Shown here piece after piece: positions 20,043 to 29,510 of a DNA stretch of 64,000 nucleotides. Origin of the DNA: AC-38 sp033856025. Its GTDB lineage: Bacteria > Actinomycetota > Thermoleophilia > Solirubrobacterales > Solirubrobacteraceae. How positions within the stretch are numbered: position 1 is the stretch's first letter; each line of letters begins with the position of its first letter. The stretch lies in assembly GCA_033856025.1 (NCBI GenBank), contig JAWVFQ010000033.1, positions 1-64,000 of the forward strand, in the 5' to 3' direction. The notes below the pieces were generated by a model that saw nothing but the letters and a program-made list of their open reading frames with translations, had not been told where the DNA came from and ran no database searches. A program made the position numbers and the translations under genes.

Positions 20043-22463
20043 TCAGCGGCGGTGCGGCACCGGCCTCGGAGCCTTCAGGACGATCGTCCGGGTCCGTGAG
20101 ACGCGGGAGCGCCCGAAGCCGACCAGGACCACCGTGACCCTCAGGGTCAGGCGCTTGTGCCGGCGCAGCGCGGCGCGACCGGCCGGGCTGAGGCGCAGCT
20201 TCACCACGCCGCGCCGACGGGGCGAGAGGACGCGCCGGCCGCGCGCCAGCACCAGCGTCTTGAGCCGGGCCGCGTGGAGCAGGTTCACCGTGCCCTTCGC
20301 GCTGCCGTAGGCGGTGCACACACCCGGGCCGACGCAGGTCACGGCGATGCCCGAGTCAAATAGGCCGTTCGCCGACGCCGTCTGGGTGGAGGGCCCGGAG
20401 TTCGACGACGTCCCGGCGGACTTCAGCGTGCCGCCGGTCCCGCCGCCGCCCGGCGGGTTGGCGGTCCCCCCGCCGGCGGGCGGGTTGCCGGTGGCGCCGG
20501 CGGTGACGGGGCTCGCCTCCCCGGACGTCGCGCAGACCTCGGGCGAGAGCGGACCGGCGCCGGCGGCGTTGCGGGCGCGGACGCGGTAGCAGTACCGCGT
20601 CCCCCGGGTGACGTCGCTGTCGACGAAATCGCTCGCCGAGGCGTCGATCGGCGTGTCGAGCCGCGGGAATCCGGAGGGCGGCGTGCGCCGCTGCACGCGG
20701 TACCCGGTCGCCCCCGCCACGTCGTCCCAGTTCAGGACGACGGGGCCGTCGTCCGCCCTGGCCGTCAGGCCCGACGGCGCCGCGGGCGTGAGACCCGCGC
20801 CGCGCGTGTGAAACTCCTGGACGGCGCCCCTTAACTGCGTCCCGCCGTGGTCGACCACGACCCGGTAGTAGTAGTCCGTGTCCGAGCTCAGGGACTCGAT
20901 GTCCCCTTCGAGGAAGCGATCGTCGTAGCCCGGGCCCACCGCGGCGGCGGGCGACGACTGGTCCAGCGTTGCGGCGGAGAGGCCGTACTCGAAGTGGTAC
21001 TGCGCCCCGGCATTGCCCATCGGGTTGACCTGGGCGTTCAGCGTGGCGCCGCTGCCGGTGACGTTCGTCGCATCGTCGGTGATCGCCGTGGGGCCTCCGG
21101 CCGACGACGTGCCGAATGAACTCCCTCCCGTGGTCGCGGTGCCTGAGGCGTTCGTCGCCACCCAGATGAAGCAGTAGTTCGTGCCGGGCGACAGCCCGGT
21201 CACGCCGTCCGAGATCGCGTGGCCTTCGGTGCCGGTCAGGCCGTTGTGCTCGCCCCTGTACAGCGGCTCACCCGAGTTGCCGTTCGTGTTGCACCACTCC
21301 GAGCGGAACTCCGCGACGCCCAGCGAGGCGTCGGTGCTCTGGCCCCCGGGGTGGACCATGGCGCGAAGGGTCACGGAGGTCGGCGTGCCGTCGAAGAGCC
21401 CCCGCTCGTCGACGCGCGGCAGCCCCGCGGTGAAGCTGCGGGTGCTGCTCGCGTAGTTGTCGCCGGTCGCGTTGGCCGCCATGAGGCGGAAGCAGTACCC
21501 GGTCCCCGCGACCAGGCCGGTGACGTCCGCCTCCACGTCGATCGGGCCCGGGCCCGACCCCGCGGACTGGGGAGGCGTCACGCCGAGGGAGTCGCCGGAG
21601 TCGCCGCTGGTGTCGCAGAACTCCGATCCCTCCTCGGCGTAGTCGAAGGAGAAGGTGCTCGCCTGCCCGGCGGGATCGACCCGGCCGCGGAGCCGCTCGC
21701 TCGTGGGGCCGAGCGGCAGGGCGTCGGGATCTGTGAAGGAGAGCACCGGCAGGCCCGCCGTGAAGAGGCCGTTGACCCGGTCGCGCTCGGTGGTCGATCC
21801 GTTGGTGGCCACGATGTCGGCGCAGTAGCGCTGCCCGTTGACCAGACCGGTGAGCGTCACCGCCACGTCGTGGAACTCGGTGTCCGCCGCCCCGAGGCTC
21901 TGCGGCGCCGTGCTCAGCACCGGCGAGCTCGCGCTCTCGCCGCCGCAGAACGTCGACGCGCCCAGCGCGTACTCCACATGCAGGGTGGTCGCCTGCCCGG
22001 CCGGGTTCACCTCGCCCCTGATCCTGTGACTGGTGCTCGAGACCGGCTCCGCTTCGTCCGCGAACAGCTGCGGCGCGCCGGCGACGAACCTCCGCGGCGA
22101 CTCGCCGGCCGCCGGGCCGCTGGGGTTGGCGGCGAGCGTGGCGAAGCAGTACTCGGCGCCTGAGATCAGGCCGGTGAGCGTGTAGTACACCGACGTCCCC
22201 CCGACGGATCCGGCGCTCGCGGCCGGCGTGGACGAGTGCTCCCCCGACCCGGTGGAGCAGAAGTCAGACGACGCGAGGGCGTACTCGAAGTGGTAGGTGG
22301 TCTCCTCGCCGCGGGTGACGACGTTTCCGCGGATGGACGCGCTCGTGGCGCTCTTCGACTGGGCCTCCTGGGAGCTCGCGAAGGGAGCCGAGGCGACGGC
22401 CGGGGAGGCGAGCCCCAAGAAGGCGAGCAGGACGAAGGCGGCGAACAGCGGGCGGCGCGACAA
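20043..22463 (-). CDS. Secreted fibronectin type III-like repeat protein
   Basis: An 806-residue secreted protein. Residues 1-25 are a signal peptide (RRPLFAAFVLLAFLGLASPAVASA). Four repeats of about 105-115 residues follow, each with an F/YEYA...FC segment and a closing GLxxGxxYCF segment, so one disulfide per repeat is likely. A fifth repeat lacks the cysteines. A canonical fibronectin III domain comes next (PSGLTARADDGPVVLNWDDV, about 565-655), then a Gly/Pro linker. A basic C-terminal module (about 715-806) resembles the C-terminus of the secreted protein at 40113. It is probably surface-associated. Confidence 0.8.
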   Translation of the reverse strand: MSRRPLFAAFVLLAFLGLASPAVASAPFASSQEAQSKSATSASIRGNVVTRGEETTYHFEYALASSDFCSTGSGEHSSTPAASAGSVGGTSVYYTLTGLISGAEYCFATLAANPSGPAAGESPRRFVAGAPQLFADEAEPVSSTSHRIRGEVNPAGQATTLHVEYALGASTFCGGESASSPVLSTAPQSLGAADTEFHDVAVTLTGLVNGQRYCADIVATNGSTTERDRVNGLFTAGLPVLSFTDPDALPLGPTSERLRGRVDPAGQASTFSFDYAEEGSEFCDTSGDSGDSLGVTPPQSAGSGPGPIDVEADVTGLVAGTGYCFRLMAANATGDNYASSTRSFTAGLPRVDERGLFDGTPTSVTLRAMVHPGGQSTDASLGVAEFRSEWCNTNGNSGEPLYRGEHNGLTGTEGHAISDGVTGLSPGTNYCFIWVATNASGTATTGGSSFGTSSAGGPTAITDDATNVTGSGATLNAQVNPMGNAGAQYHFEYGLSAATLDQSSPAAAVGPGYDDRFLEGDIESLSSDTDYYYRVVVDHGGTQLRGAVQEFHTRGAGLTPAAPSGLTARADDGPVVLNWDDVAGATGYRVQRRTPPSGFPRLDTPIDASASDFVDSDVTRGTRYCYRVRARNAAGAGPLSPEVCATSGEASPVTAGATGNPPAGGGTANPPGGGGTGGTLKSAGTSSNSGPSTQTASANGLFDSGIAVTCVGPGVCTAYGSAKGTVNLLHAARLKTLVLARGRRVLSPRRRGVVKLRLSPAGRAALRRHKRLTLRVTVVLVGFGRSRVSRTRTIVLKAPRPVPHRR

Positions 22464-22538
22464 GACGGGCGTCCTTTGCTTGGGGTCTCAAGTAACCCGA
22501 TCCCCAAATATCAGGGTCCGCGCACCAGTGATCCCAGC

Positions 22539-24017
22539 CTACAGCGTCAGCGCCACGTACTTCGTCTCCAGGTACTCGCGGATGCCCTCGGGGCCGCCTT
22601 CGCGGCCGAAGCCGGAGTGCTTGATGCCGCCGAAGGGGGCGGCGGCGTTGGAGACCATGCCCTGGTTGAGGCCGACCATGCCGGTCTCCAGGCCCTCGGC
22701 GATGCGGAAGGCGCGGCCGAGGTCGCGGGTGTAGACGTAGGCGACCAGGCCGTACTCGGTGTCGTTGGCCCAGCGCAGGGCCTCCTCCTCGGACTCGAAG
22801 CCCTTCACGGGCGCCACCGGGCCGAAGATCTCCTCCTTGAGCACCTCGGCGTCGTCGGAGACGTCCGCCAGGACCGTCGGCTCGTAGAAGTAGCCGGTGC
22901 CGTCGGGGATGCGACCGCCGGTCACCGCGCGGGCCCCCTTGCCGATGGCGTCCTGCACCAGCTCGTCCACCTTCGATTGCTGGTCGGCGTCGATGAGCGG
23001 GCCCACCTCCACGTCCTCCTCGGTCCCCCGGCCGAGCTTCAGCGATCCCATCTTCTCGGCCAGGCGCGACGTGAACTCGTCGGCCACCGATGACGCGACG
23101 TGGAAGCGGTTGGCCGCCGTGCAGGCCTCGCCGATATTGCGCATCTTGGCGATCATCGCGCCCTCCACCGCGGCGTCGAGGTCGGCGTCCTCGAAGACCA
23201 CGAAGGGGGCGTTGCCGCCCAGCTCCATCGACAGCCGCAGCAGCTGCTCGGACGCCTGCTCCATCAGCTTGCGCCCCACCTCGGTGGACCCGGTGAACGA
23301 GAGCTTGCGCGCCCGCGGGTCGCGGATCAGCGGCTCCATCACGGACCCCGACGACGAGGCGGTGATCACGTTCAGCACGCCGCCGGGCAGCCCGGCCTCC
23401 TCCAGGATCTTCGCCACCGCCAGCATCGACAGTGGGGTCTGCTTGGCCGGCTTGATGACCATCGTGCAGCCGGCCGCCACGGCCGGGGCGATCTTGCGCG
23501 TGCCCATCGCCATGGGGAAGTTCCAGGGCGTGATGAACAGACACGGGCCCACGGGCTGCTGCAGCGTCAGCACCCGCCCCTGGCCGGTCTGGTTGACCTG
23601 GTAGCGCCCGGCCACCCGGACCGCTTCCTCCGCGTACCACCGCAGGAATTCGCTCGCGTAGGCGATCTCGGCCTTGGACTCCTTGACCGGCTTGCCCATC
23701 TCCAGCGTCATCAGCAGCGCCAGGTCGTCGGCGCGCTCGGTGAGCGCCTCGAAGGCGCGGCGCAGGATCTCCCCGCGCTCGCGCGGCGCGGTCTCGGCCC
23801 ACTCGGCCTGGCGCTCGGCCGCCGCGCCCAGCGCGGCCTGCGCGTCCTCCACGGTGCCGTCGGCCACCTCGACCAGCGTCTCGCGCGTCGCCGGGTCCTC
23901 CACCGGCAGCGTCTCCCCACCCGACGCATCGCGCCACTCGCCGCCCACGTAGAGCTGCGTGGGAACGGCGTCCAGGACGCTCGACTCGCGGGACTCTCCC
24001 TTTCGGGCAGTGGCCAT
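22539..24017 (-). CDS. gabD: NAD(P)-dependent succinate-semialdehyde dehydrogenase family protein
   Basis: A 492-residue aldehyde dehydrogenase. PWNFPMAM carries N166, SMELGGNAP carries general base E265, and NIGEACTAANRF carries the nucleophile C299. FTGSTEVGRKL is the cofactor-binding loop. The GEACTAANR context and KPAKQTPLS match succinate-semialdehyde dehydrogenases, which make succinate from the GABA shunt aldehyde; a related semialdehyde remains possible. ATG 24017 has TAGGATC about eight bases upstream. No GABA transaminase lies nearby. The divergent partner is a small ABM-like protein. Confidence 0.85.
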   Translation of the reverse strand: MATARKGESRESSVLDAVPTQLYVGGEWRDASGGETLPVEDPATRETLVEVADGTVEDAQAALGAAAERQAEWAETAPRERGEILRRAFEALTERADDLALLMTLEMGKPVKESKAEIAYASEFLRWYAEEAVRVAGRYQVNQTGQGRVLTLQQPVGPCLFITPWNFPMAMGTRKIAPAVAAGCTMVIKPAKQTPLSMLAVAKILEEAGLPGGVLNVITASSSGSVMEPLIRDPRARKLSFTGSTEVGRKLMEQASEQLLRLSMELGGNAPFVVFEDADLDAAVEGAMIAKMRNIGEACTAANRFHVASSVADEFTSRLAEKMGSLKLGRGTEEDVEVGPLIDADQQSKVDELVQDAIGKGARAVTGGRIPDGTGYFYEPTVLADVSDDAEVLKEEIFGPVAPVKGFESEEEALRWANDTEYGLVAYVYTRDLGRAFRIAEGLETGMVGLNQGMVSNAAAPFGGIKHSGFGREGGPEGIREYLETKYVALTL

Positions 24018-24072
24018 TGCTTGATCCTACGTTCCCGGGTTAGGGTCGCCCCAACCGACCGAGGGAGCCGAC

Positions 24073-24360
24073 GTGGCCATAGGGATGCGACAGGAGTTCG
24101 ACGGGGATGCGGACCTCTACGACCGCGTGGTGGCGGCGGGGAACATCCAGGACGACCCGCCGGACGGCCTGATCTACCACTGCGCGGCCGTGATCGGCGA
24201 CAAGGTGCGCGTGCACGACGTCTGGCGCTCCCAGGAGGACTTCGACCGCTTCGTCCAGGACCGGCTCGGACCCGCCTTCGAGCAGGTGGCGCCCGGGCGG
24301 ATGGGGCAGGGCACGCCGCCTGAGACCTGGGAGCTGCACAACACGATCGACGGCCGCTAG
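24073..24360 (+). CDS. Small ABM-like (dimeric alpha/beta barrel) protein
   Basis: A 95-residue protein. The pattern EFDGDADLYDRVV, then GLIYHCAAVIGDKVRVHDVWRS, then FDRFVQDRLGPAF suggests a ferredoxin-like dimeric alpha/beta barrel of the kind found in antibiotic-biosynthesis monooxygenase-like proteins. That fold call rests on secondary-structure pattern only, and no function is claimed. The GTG start at 24073 is preceded by GAGGGAG at good spacing. It is divergent from gabD (55-base gap) and convergent with the acetolactate synthase gene. Confidence 0.65.
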   Translation: MAIGMRQEFDGDADLYDRVVAAGNIQDDPPDGLIYHCAAVIGDKVRVHDVWRSQEDFDRFVQDRLGPAFEQVAPGRMGQGTPPETWELHNTIDGR

Positions 24361-24378
24361 CCCAGCTGCCCCGCGCGC

Positions 24379-26034
24379 CTACGTACTGACCGTCTGGGTC
24401 CCCAGCTCCTCGCTGATCGTCACATCGATCGAGTAATCGATCGGGACGACGATCAGGGAGGGGACGTCCAGCGTGAGCGCGTGGGCGAGGTGCCGGGACA
24501 GGTCGGCGGCCGACTCGCAGCGCCAGGCCGGGCAGCCGAAGCTGGCCGCCAGCGCGACGAAGTCGGGGTTGGTGAAGTCCACGCCGAAGTGGCGGCCGAA
24601 CTTGTTGTCCTGCTTCCACACGATCGAGCCGTACTGGCGGTTCTCCCAGATCACGTTGACGATCGGCGTCTTCATCCGGACGGCCGTCTCCAGCTCCTGG
24701 ACGTTCATGAGGAAGCCGCCGTCCCCGTTGACGGTGACGACGTTGCGCTCGGGATGGACGAGCTTGGCCCCGATCGCCGTGGGCAGCGCGATCCCCATCC
24801 CGGCCAGGCCGTTGGCGATCAGCACGGTGTTGGGCTCGTGCGCCGGGAACATCCGCGCGATCCACAGCTTGTGCATCCCCACGTCGGAGACCAGCATGTC
24901 CTCGCGGCCCAGGGCGGCGCGGATGTCCCACAGGGCACGCGGCGGGCGCACGGGGAAGGAGTCGTCCTCGCGCCCCGCCTCGAAGTAGGACAGGATGATC
25001 TGGTTCAGGCGGCTGCGATCGGGCGTCGACTCCGGCGCCACCACGGGCCCGCACGCCTCGCCCAGCCGGGACAGGATCACCTCCATGTCGCCGATCAGGT
25101 CCACCTCGGTGATGAAGTGCTCGTCCACCTCCACCGAGGTGGTGTCGACGCACACGATGCGCTTGTCCTTGCGCGGGTTCCAGTTGACCGGCGCGTGCTC
25201 GACGAGGTCGTAGCCGACGGTGATCACCACGTCGGCGTCCTCGAACCCGGCCAGCGCGTAGTCGCGCTCCTGGAGTCCCACCGTTCCGACGAAGTGCTCG
25301 TCGGTGTGGTCCACGACGCCCTTGCCCATGAACGTCTCGGCCACGGGGATGCCCGTCACGCGCGCGAACTCGCGCAGCGCCGGGGCGGCGCCGACGCGCG
25401 CGCAGCCGTTGCCGGCCAGGACGATGGGGTTCTCGGCGCCGCGGATGAGCCGCGCCGCCAGCTCGAGCTCGGTCGCGCTGGGCTCGGGGCGGCGGAACTC
25501 CGAGCGCACCGGCAGCGGCTCGGCGTCCAGCTCGGCCGCCATCACGTCCTCGGGCAGCTCCAGGTGCGTGGGCCCGGGCTTCTGCGCCTGCGCGACCTTG
25601 AACGCCTTGCGGACCGCCTCCGGGATGATCGCCGGCGACGTGAGCTGGGCGTTCCACTTGACGATCGGGCGCATCAGCGACACCAGGTCGATGTACTGGT
25701 GGGACTCCTTGTGCATGCGCTCCAGGTCGCCCTGGCCGGTCAGGGCGACCAGCGGCGAGTGGTCCAGGAACGCGTCGGCCACGCCGGTGACCAGGTTGGT
25801 GGCGCCCGGGCCCAGCGTGCCCAGGCAGACGCCCGCGCTGCGGGTGAGCCGGCCGTAGGCGTCGGCCATGTAGGCGCCGCCCTGCTCGTGGCGGACCGGG
25901 ACGAACTCGACGTTGGAGCGGTCCAGGGACTCGTTGAGGTCGAGCGTCTCCTCCCCCGGTATCCCGAAGACGTAGCGCACGCCCTCGGCCTCCAGGCACT
26001 CGACGAAGACGTCGGAGGCGCGGCGCCGGCTCAC
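24379..26034 (-). CDS. Acetolactate synthase-type thiamine diphosphate enzyme
   Basis: A 551-residue ThDP-dependent enzyme with the order PYR, central and PP domains. RHEQGGAYMADAYGR has the catalytic glutamate E50, GPGATNLVTGVADA is the family loop, and VNGDGGFLMNVQELETA is the ThDP/magnesium motif. The architecture matches catabolic acetolactate synthases (two pyruvate to acetolactate), although glyoxylate carboligase and other ThDP decarboxylases are related. No regulatory small subunit follows, which favours a catabolic role. The start is GTG 26034. It is the last gene of a MaoC/small membrane protein/ALS run. Confidence 0.85.
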   Translation of the reverse strand: MSRRRASDVFVECLEAEGVRYVFGIPGEETLDLNESLDRSNVEFVPVRHEQGGAYMADAYGRLTRSAGVCLGTLGPGATNLVTGVADAFLDHSPLVALTGQGDLERMHKESHQYIDLVSLMRPIVKWNAQLTSPAIIPEAVRKAFKVAQAQKPGPTHLELPEDVMAAELDAEPLPVRSEFRRPEPSATELELAARLIRGAENPIVLAGNGCARVGAAPALREFARVTGIPVAETFMGKGVVDHTDEHFVGTVGLQERDYALAGFEDADVVITVGYDLVEHAPVNWNPRKDKRIVCVDTTSVEVDEHFITEVDLIGDMEVILSRLGEACGPVVAPESTPDRSRLNQIILSYFEAGREDDSFPVRPPRALWDIRAALGREDMLVSDVGMHKLWIARMFPAHEPNTVLIANGLAGMGIALPTAIGAKLVHPERNVVTVNGDGGFLMNVQELETAVRMKTPIVNVIWENRQYGSIVWKQDNKFGRHFGVDFTNPDFVALAASFGCPAWRCESAADLSRHLAHALTLDVPSLIVVPIDYSIDVTISEELGTQTVST

Positions 26035-26047
26035 CGGCGTGAAGCTA

Positions 26048-26314
26048 TCAGCGCTCGGGCCGGGGCGACCGGGCGCTGCGCAGGAGCTCCTCGGCCAGCT
26101 GGTCGCCGATCTCGGCGCGCCCGTTGCGCCGCCGGCGCTCGTTGATCCCCTCGATCATCTGGCCGATGTCGTTCTCCTCGATCTCGGCCGTCGCGCCGTG
26201 GTCGATGCCGTGACGGGGCCGGCGCGCCGGTCGCGGGTGGGCCGAGGAGGCCAGCCACACCGGCACGCAGAGCGCCGCGAACAGGACGACGGTGGCGATC
26301 AGGGGGTCCAGCAC
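26048..26314 (-). CDS. Small single-pass membrane protein, unknown
   Basis: An 88-residue protein from GTG 26314. One N-terminal membrane helix (LIATVVLFAALCVPVWLA) is followed by a charged cytoplasmic tail rich in Arg and Glu (EIEENDIGQMIEGINERRRR). No family is recognised. It lies 38 bases downstream of the MaoC gene and 13 bases upstream of the acetolactate synthase start, all on the minus strand. Reading-frame statistics (G/C at third positions) support coding. Confidence 0.6.
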   Translation of the reverse strand: MLDPLIATVVLFAALCVPVWLASSAHPRPARRPRHGIDHGATAEIEENDIGQMIEGINERRRRNGRAEIGDQLAEELLRSARSPRPER

Positions 26315-26352
26315 GCCCGCAGCGTACGCCCGCCCCGCCTCCCCGTCCAGCC

Positions 26353-26817
26353 CTATTCCGGAGTGGCGCCGTAGACGCGCGAGAGCGACTCGGCCACGCA
26401 GACCGGCTTGTCGGCGCCCTCGCGCTCGAAGGTCAGCTCGCTGGTGATCTGCGCGCCGCCCGGGACGTCCTCGACCTTGGCCAGCTTCATGCGCATGCGG
26501 ACCTTCGAGCCCACCGGCAGCGGCGCCGGGAAGCGGACCTTGTTGAGGCCGTAGTTGACCCCGAAGGCGAACCCCTCGGCCTTGAACATGGCGTAGGAGA
26601 ACTTGGGCGCGAGCGAGAGCGTGTAGTAGCCGTGAGCGATCGTCCCGCCGAACGGCGTGTCCTTGGCGCGCTCCACGTCGAGGTGGATCCAGTTGTCGTC
26701 GCCGGTGACCTCGGCGAACTCGTTGATGTCCTCCTGGGTCACCTCGTGCCAGTCGGACACGCCGACCTCCTGGCCCTCGTGCGACTTGAGGTCGTCCATC
26801 CCATTGACGGTGAGCAT
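26353..26817 (-). CDS. MaoC-family (R)-specific enoyl-CoA hydratase-like protein
   Basis: A 154-residue single-hotdog protein. FAEVTGDDNWIHLD contains the catalytic Asp40/His45 pair of the D-x4-H hydratase motif, and FGGTIAHGYYTLSL is the following conserved loop. Family members hydrate trans-2-enoyl-CoA to (R)-3-hydroxyacyl-CoA. The size matches the single-domain proteins of actinobacteria. It is divergent from the ZIP-like transporter by 56 bases. Confidence 0.88.
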   Translation of the reverse strand: MLTVNGMDDLKSHEGQEVGVSDWHEVTQEDINEFAEVTGDDNWIHLDVERAKDTPFGGTIAHGYYTLSLAPKFSYAMFKAEGFAFGVNYGLNKVRFPAPLPVGSKVRMRMKLAKVEDVPGGAQITSELTFEREGADKPVCVAESLSRVYGATPE

Positions 26818-26873
26818 CGCTTCCTCCGGTCCGGTTCCGTTGCCGGAAAGCTATCGGTGGGTAGGCTCGCGCG

Positions 26874-27563
26874 GTGCTCGAAGCGGCGCTCTGGGGGTTC
26901 GTCGGCGGATTCGCGCTGCTGGTCGGCGCGGGCGTGGCGCTCGCCGTGCGGGTCCCGCCGCGCGCGGTGGGTGCGGTCACCGCGTTCGGCGCCGGCGTGC
27001 TCATCAGCGCCGCCACGTTCGACCTCACCGAGGAGGCGTTCACGTCGGGCGGCGCCGACGTCGCCGCGGGTGGCCTGGCGGCCGGTGCGCTGTCGTTCTT
27101 CGTCGCCAGCCGCGTGGTCAAGGGCGGGGGCGCGGTGCCCATCGTCGTGGGCGCCATCCTCGACGGCATCCCCGAGTCGGCGGCGATCGGGATCTCGCTG
27201 CTGGACCCCGGCGGGGTGAGCACCGCGGTCGTCGTGGCCGTGTTCCTCTCGAACATCCCGGAGTCGCTGTCCGCCTCGGCGCAGCTGCGCGCGCGGCGCT
27301 CCAGCCGGTCGATCCTGCTGCTGTGGCTGGGCGTCGCGCTGGCCTCCACGATCGCCGCGGCGGCGGGATACGGCCTGCTGGACGGCGCGAGCGGCGACGT
27401 CCTGGGATTCGTCAACGCGTTCGCCGCCGGCGCGATCGTGACCATGCTGGCCGACTCGATGATCCCCGACGCCTTCGATGACGAGAAGCGCAGCCTGGCC
27501 ACCGGCCTGATCGTGACCCTCGGCTTCGCCCTGGCCGCGCTGCTGACCTCGCCGGGAGGCTGA
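26874..27563 (+). CDS. ZIP-family-like transporter with substituted metal motif
   Basis: A 229-residue membrane protein with seven or eight hydrophobic segments. The two core helices read ILDGIPESAAIG and FLSNIPESLSAS. They correspond to the HNxPEG and HExPHE motifs of ZIP metal transporters but lack the histidines, offering Asp, Asn and Glu instead. The transport substrate is therefore uncertain. The N-terminal half has a charged EEAF between helices, and no His-rich loop is present. The start is GTG 26874. Confidence 0.75.
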   Translation: MLEAALWGFVGGFALLVGAGVALAVRVPPRAVGAVTAFGAGVLISAATFDLTEEAFTSGGADVAAGGLAAGALSFFVASRVVKGGGAVPIVVGAILDGIPESAAIGISLLDPGGVSTAVVVAVFLSNIPESLSASAQLRARRSSRSILLLWLGVALASTIAAAAGYGLLDGASGDVLGFVNAFAAGAIVTMLADSMIPDAFDDEKRSLATGLIVTLGFALAALLTSPGG

Positions 27564-27568
27564 CCTCG

Positions 27569-28429
27569 ATGGCCCCGCTGCTCGTCGTGGACGCGCCCTC
27601 GCTGCTGTTCCGCGCGTTCTACGCGTTGCCGGACTCGATCCAGGACTCCGACGGCCACCCCGTCAACGCCCTGCTGGGGACGGCCAACCTGCTGCTGTTC
27701 GAGATCGAGCGCCACGCGCCGCGCGCGGTGGTCCTGTGCTTCGGCGCCGAGGCCGCGCACTACCGCAAGGCGGCCTACCCGCCCTACCACGCCGACCGCA
27801 TCGCCGAGCCCGAGGGGCTGGGCTGGCAGTGGGCCCGCGCGCGCGACTTCTTCGAGCGCTTCGGCTTCTTCGTGGCCGACAGCGAGGACCTGGAGGCCGA
27901 CGACCTGCTGGGCTCCTTCGCCACCGCCGAGGTGGCGGCGGGCGGGGAGGCGCTCATCCTCACGGGCGACCGCGACATGTTCCAGTGCGCGACGGACCGC
28001 GTGAAGGTCCTCTACCTCAAGACGGGCGGGCCTCAGGGCGCCGAGGAGATGGGTCCCGACGAGGTCGTCGCCCGCTACGGGGTCCCGCCCGAGGCGGTCC
28101 CCGACTTCATCGCCCTGCGCGGCGACCCCTCCGACGGGCTGCCCGGCGCAAAGGGCATCGGCGAGAAGACGGCGGCCGACCTGCTGCGCCGCCACGGGAC
28201 GCTGGAGGCCGCGCTGGACGCCGCGATCCGCGAGAAGCCGGGCGTGCGCAAGGCGCTGCTCACCGACCCCGGCCTGCTGCGCTCGTTCAAGGACATCGCG
28301 ACGCTGCGCCACGTCGACGTCGAGCTGCCGCCCGACCGCCGGCTGGACCCCGAGGACGCGGCCGAGGCGGCGCGCGAGCTGGGGATGAACCGCCTGGCCG
28401 AGCGACTGGAGAAGTGGGGCTCCGAGTGA
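27569..28429 (+). CDS. 5'-3' exonuclease (PolA N-terminal domain type)
   Basis: A 286-residue stand-alone flap/5'-3' exonuclease. VDAPSLLFRAFYALP is the first metal-binding segment, DSEDLEADDLLGS and ILTGDRDMFQ supply the acidic cluster, and GDPSDGLPGAKGIGEKTAADLL is the helix-hairpin-helix DNA-binding part. It resembles the N-terminal nuclease of DNA polymerase I without the polymerase, as found alongside full PolA in many actinobacteria. It starts five bases after the transporter gene and is convergent to ychF with a one-base gap. Confidence 0.9.
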   Translation: MAPLLVVDAPSLLFRAFYALPDSIQDSDGHPVNALLGTANLLLFEIERHAPRAVVLCFGAEAAHYRKAAYPPYHADRIAEPEGLGWQWARARDFFERFGFFVADSEDLEADDLLGSFATAEVAAGGEALILTGDRDMFQCATDRVKVLYLKTGGPQGAEEMGPDEVVARYGVPPEAVPDFIALRGDPSDGLPGAKGIGEKTAADLLRRHGTLEAALDAAIREKPGVRKALLTDPGLLRSFKDIATLRHVDVELPPDRRLDPEDAAEAARELGMNRLAERLEKWGSE

Positions 28430-28430
28430 C

Positions 28431-29510
28431 CTACGGCGTGAAGCGCACGTGGATCACGTCGCCGTCGGCCACGACGTAGTCGCGGCCCTCCACGCGCAAC
28501 GTCCCGCGCTCGCGCGCGGCGGCGTAGGAGCCGGCGTCCACCAGCGCGTCCCAGCCGATCACCTCGGCCCGGACGAAGCCGCGCTGGATGTCGGTGTGGA
28601 TCGCCCCCGCCGCCCGGTGGACGCTCGAGCCGCGCGCCACGTGCCAGGACTGCGCGGGCTTGTCGGTGTCGGCGGTGAAGAAGGCGATGAGGTGCAGCAG
28701 GTCGTAGGCCCCGCGGACCACCCGCTCCAGCGCCGGCTCCGAGATGTGCAGCTCGTCGCGCATCGCGTCGGCCTCGGCGTCGTCGAGCTCGGCCAGCTCG
28801 GACTCCAGGCGCGAGGAGACCGCCACCGCGCGGGCGCCGCGCGCCGCGGCCGCCTCGGCGAGCTCCGGCGGCACCTCCGTCTCGCCCTCGTCCACGTTGG
28901 CCACGAACAGCACCGGCTTGGCGGTCAGCGGCTGGAGCAGGCGCACGGCGTCCGGCGCCGCCTCGGGGACCGGCACGTCGCGCGCCGGGCGCCCGGACTG
29001 AAGCGAGTCGATCACCGCGCGCAGCCAGCTCGCCTCGGCGACGGCGGCCCGGTCGCCGCCGCGCGCCGTGCGCTCCACCCGCTCCAGGCGGCGCTCGGCC
29101 TGCTCGAGGTCGGCATAGAGCAGCTCGGTCTCGATGATCTCGACGTCGGCGATCGGGTCCACGCGGCCCGACGGGTGGACGACGTTGGGATCGTGGTGCG
29201 CTCGCACCACGTGGACGATCGCGTCCACCTCGCGGATGTTGCCCAGGAAGCGGTTGCCCAGGCCCTCGCCGCGGTGCGCGCCCGCGACCAGCCCGGCGAT
29301 GTCGTGGAAGTCGATGGTGTCGTGGACGACTTCTGAGGCGCGCAGGAGCTCGGCCACCCGCTCCAGCCGCTCGTCGCGCACCGGCACGACCGCCACGTTG
29401 GGCTCGATCGTCGTGAACGGGTAGTTGGCCGCCTCGGCCCCGGCCCGCGTCAGTGCGTTGAACAGCGAGGACTTGCCCGCGTTGGGCAGCCCGACGATCC
29501 CGACCCTCAT
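28431..29510 (-). CDS. ychF: Redox-responsive ATPase YchF
   Basis: A 359-residue OLA1/YchF P-loop protein that hydrolyses ATP and associates with ribosomes. GLPNAGKS (7-14) is the G1 loop, DIAGLV is G3, and the altered G4 motif NVDE (instead of NKxD) explains the ATP preference. The C-terminal TGS domain ends GDVIHVRFTP. ATG 29510 overlaps the stop of the PAP2 gene by four bases. It is the last gene of the long minus-strand operon that starts at 35350. Confidence 0.95.
   Translation of the reverse strand: MRVGIVGLPNAGKSSLFNALTRAGAEAANYPFTTIEPNVAVVPVRDERLERVAELLRASEVVHDTIDFHDIAGLVAGAHRGEGLGNRFLGNIREVDAIVHVVRAHHDPNVVHPSGRVDPIADVEIIETELLYADLEQAERRLERVERTARGGDRAAVAEASWLRAVIDSLQSGRPARDVPVPEAAPDAVRLLQPLTAKPVLFVANVDEGETEVPPELAEAAAARGARAVAVSSRLESELAELDDAEADAMRDELHISEPALERVVRGAYDLLHLIAFFTADTDKPAQSWHVARGSSVHRAAGAIHTDIQRGFVRAEVIGWDALVDAGSYAAARERGTLRVEGRDYVVADGDVIHVRFTP

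Noticed and set aside
20157..23093. Several plus-strand frames over the secreted fibronectin-like gene
   Set aside because: No motifs, and they conflict with a clear signal peptide, periodic repeats and paired cysteines on the minus strand.
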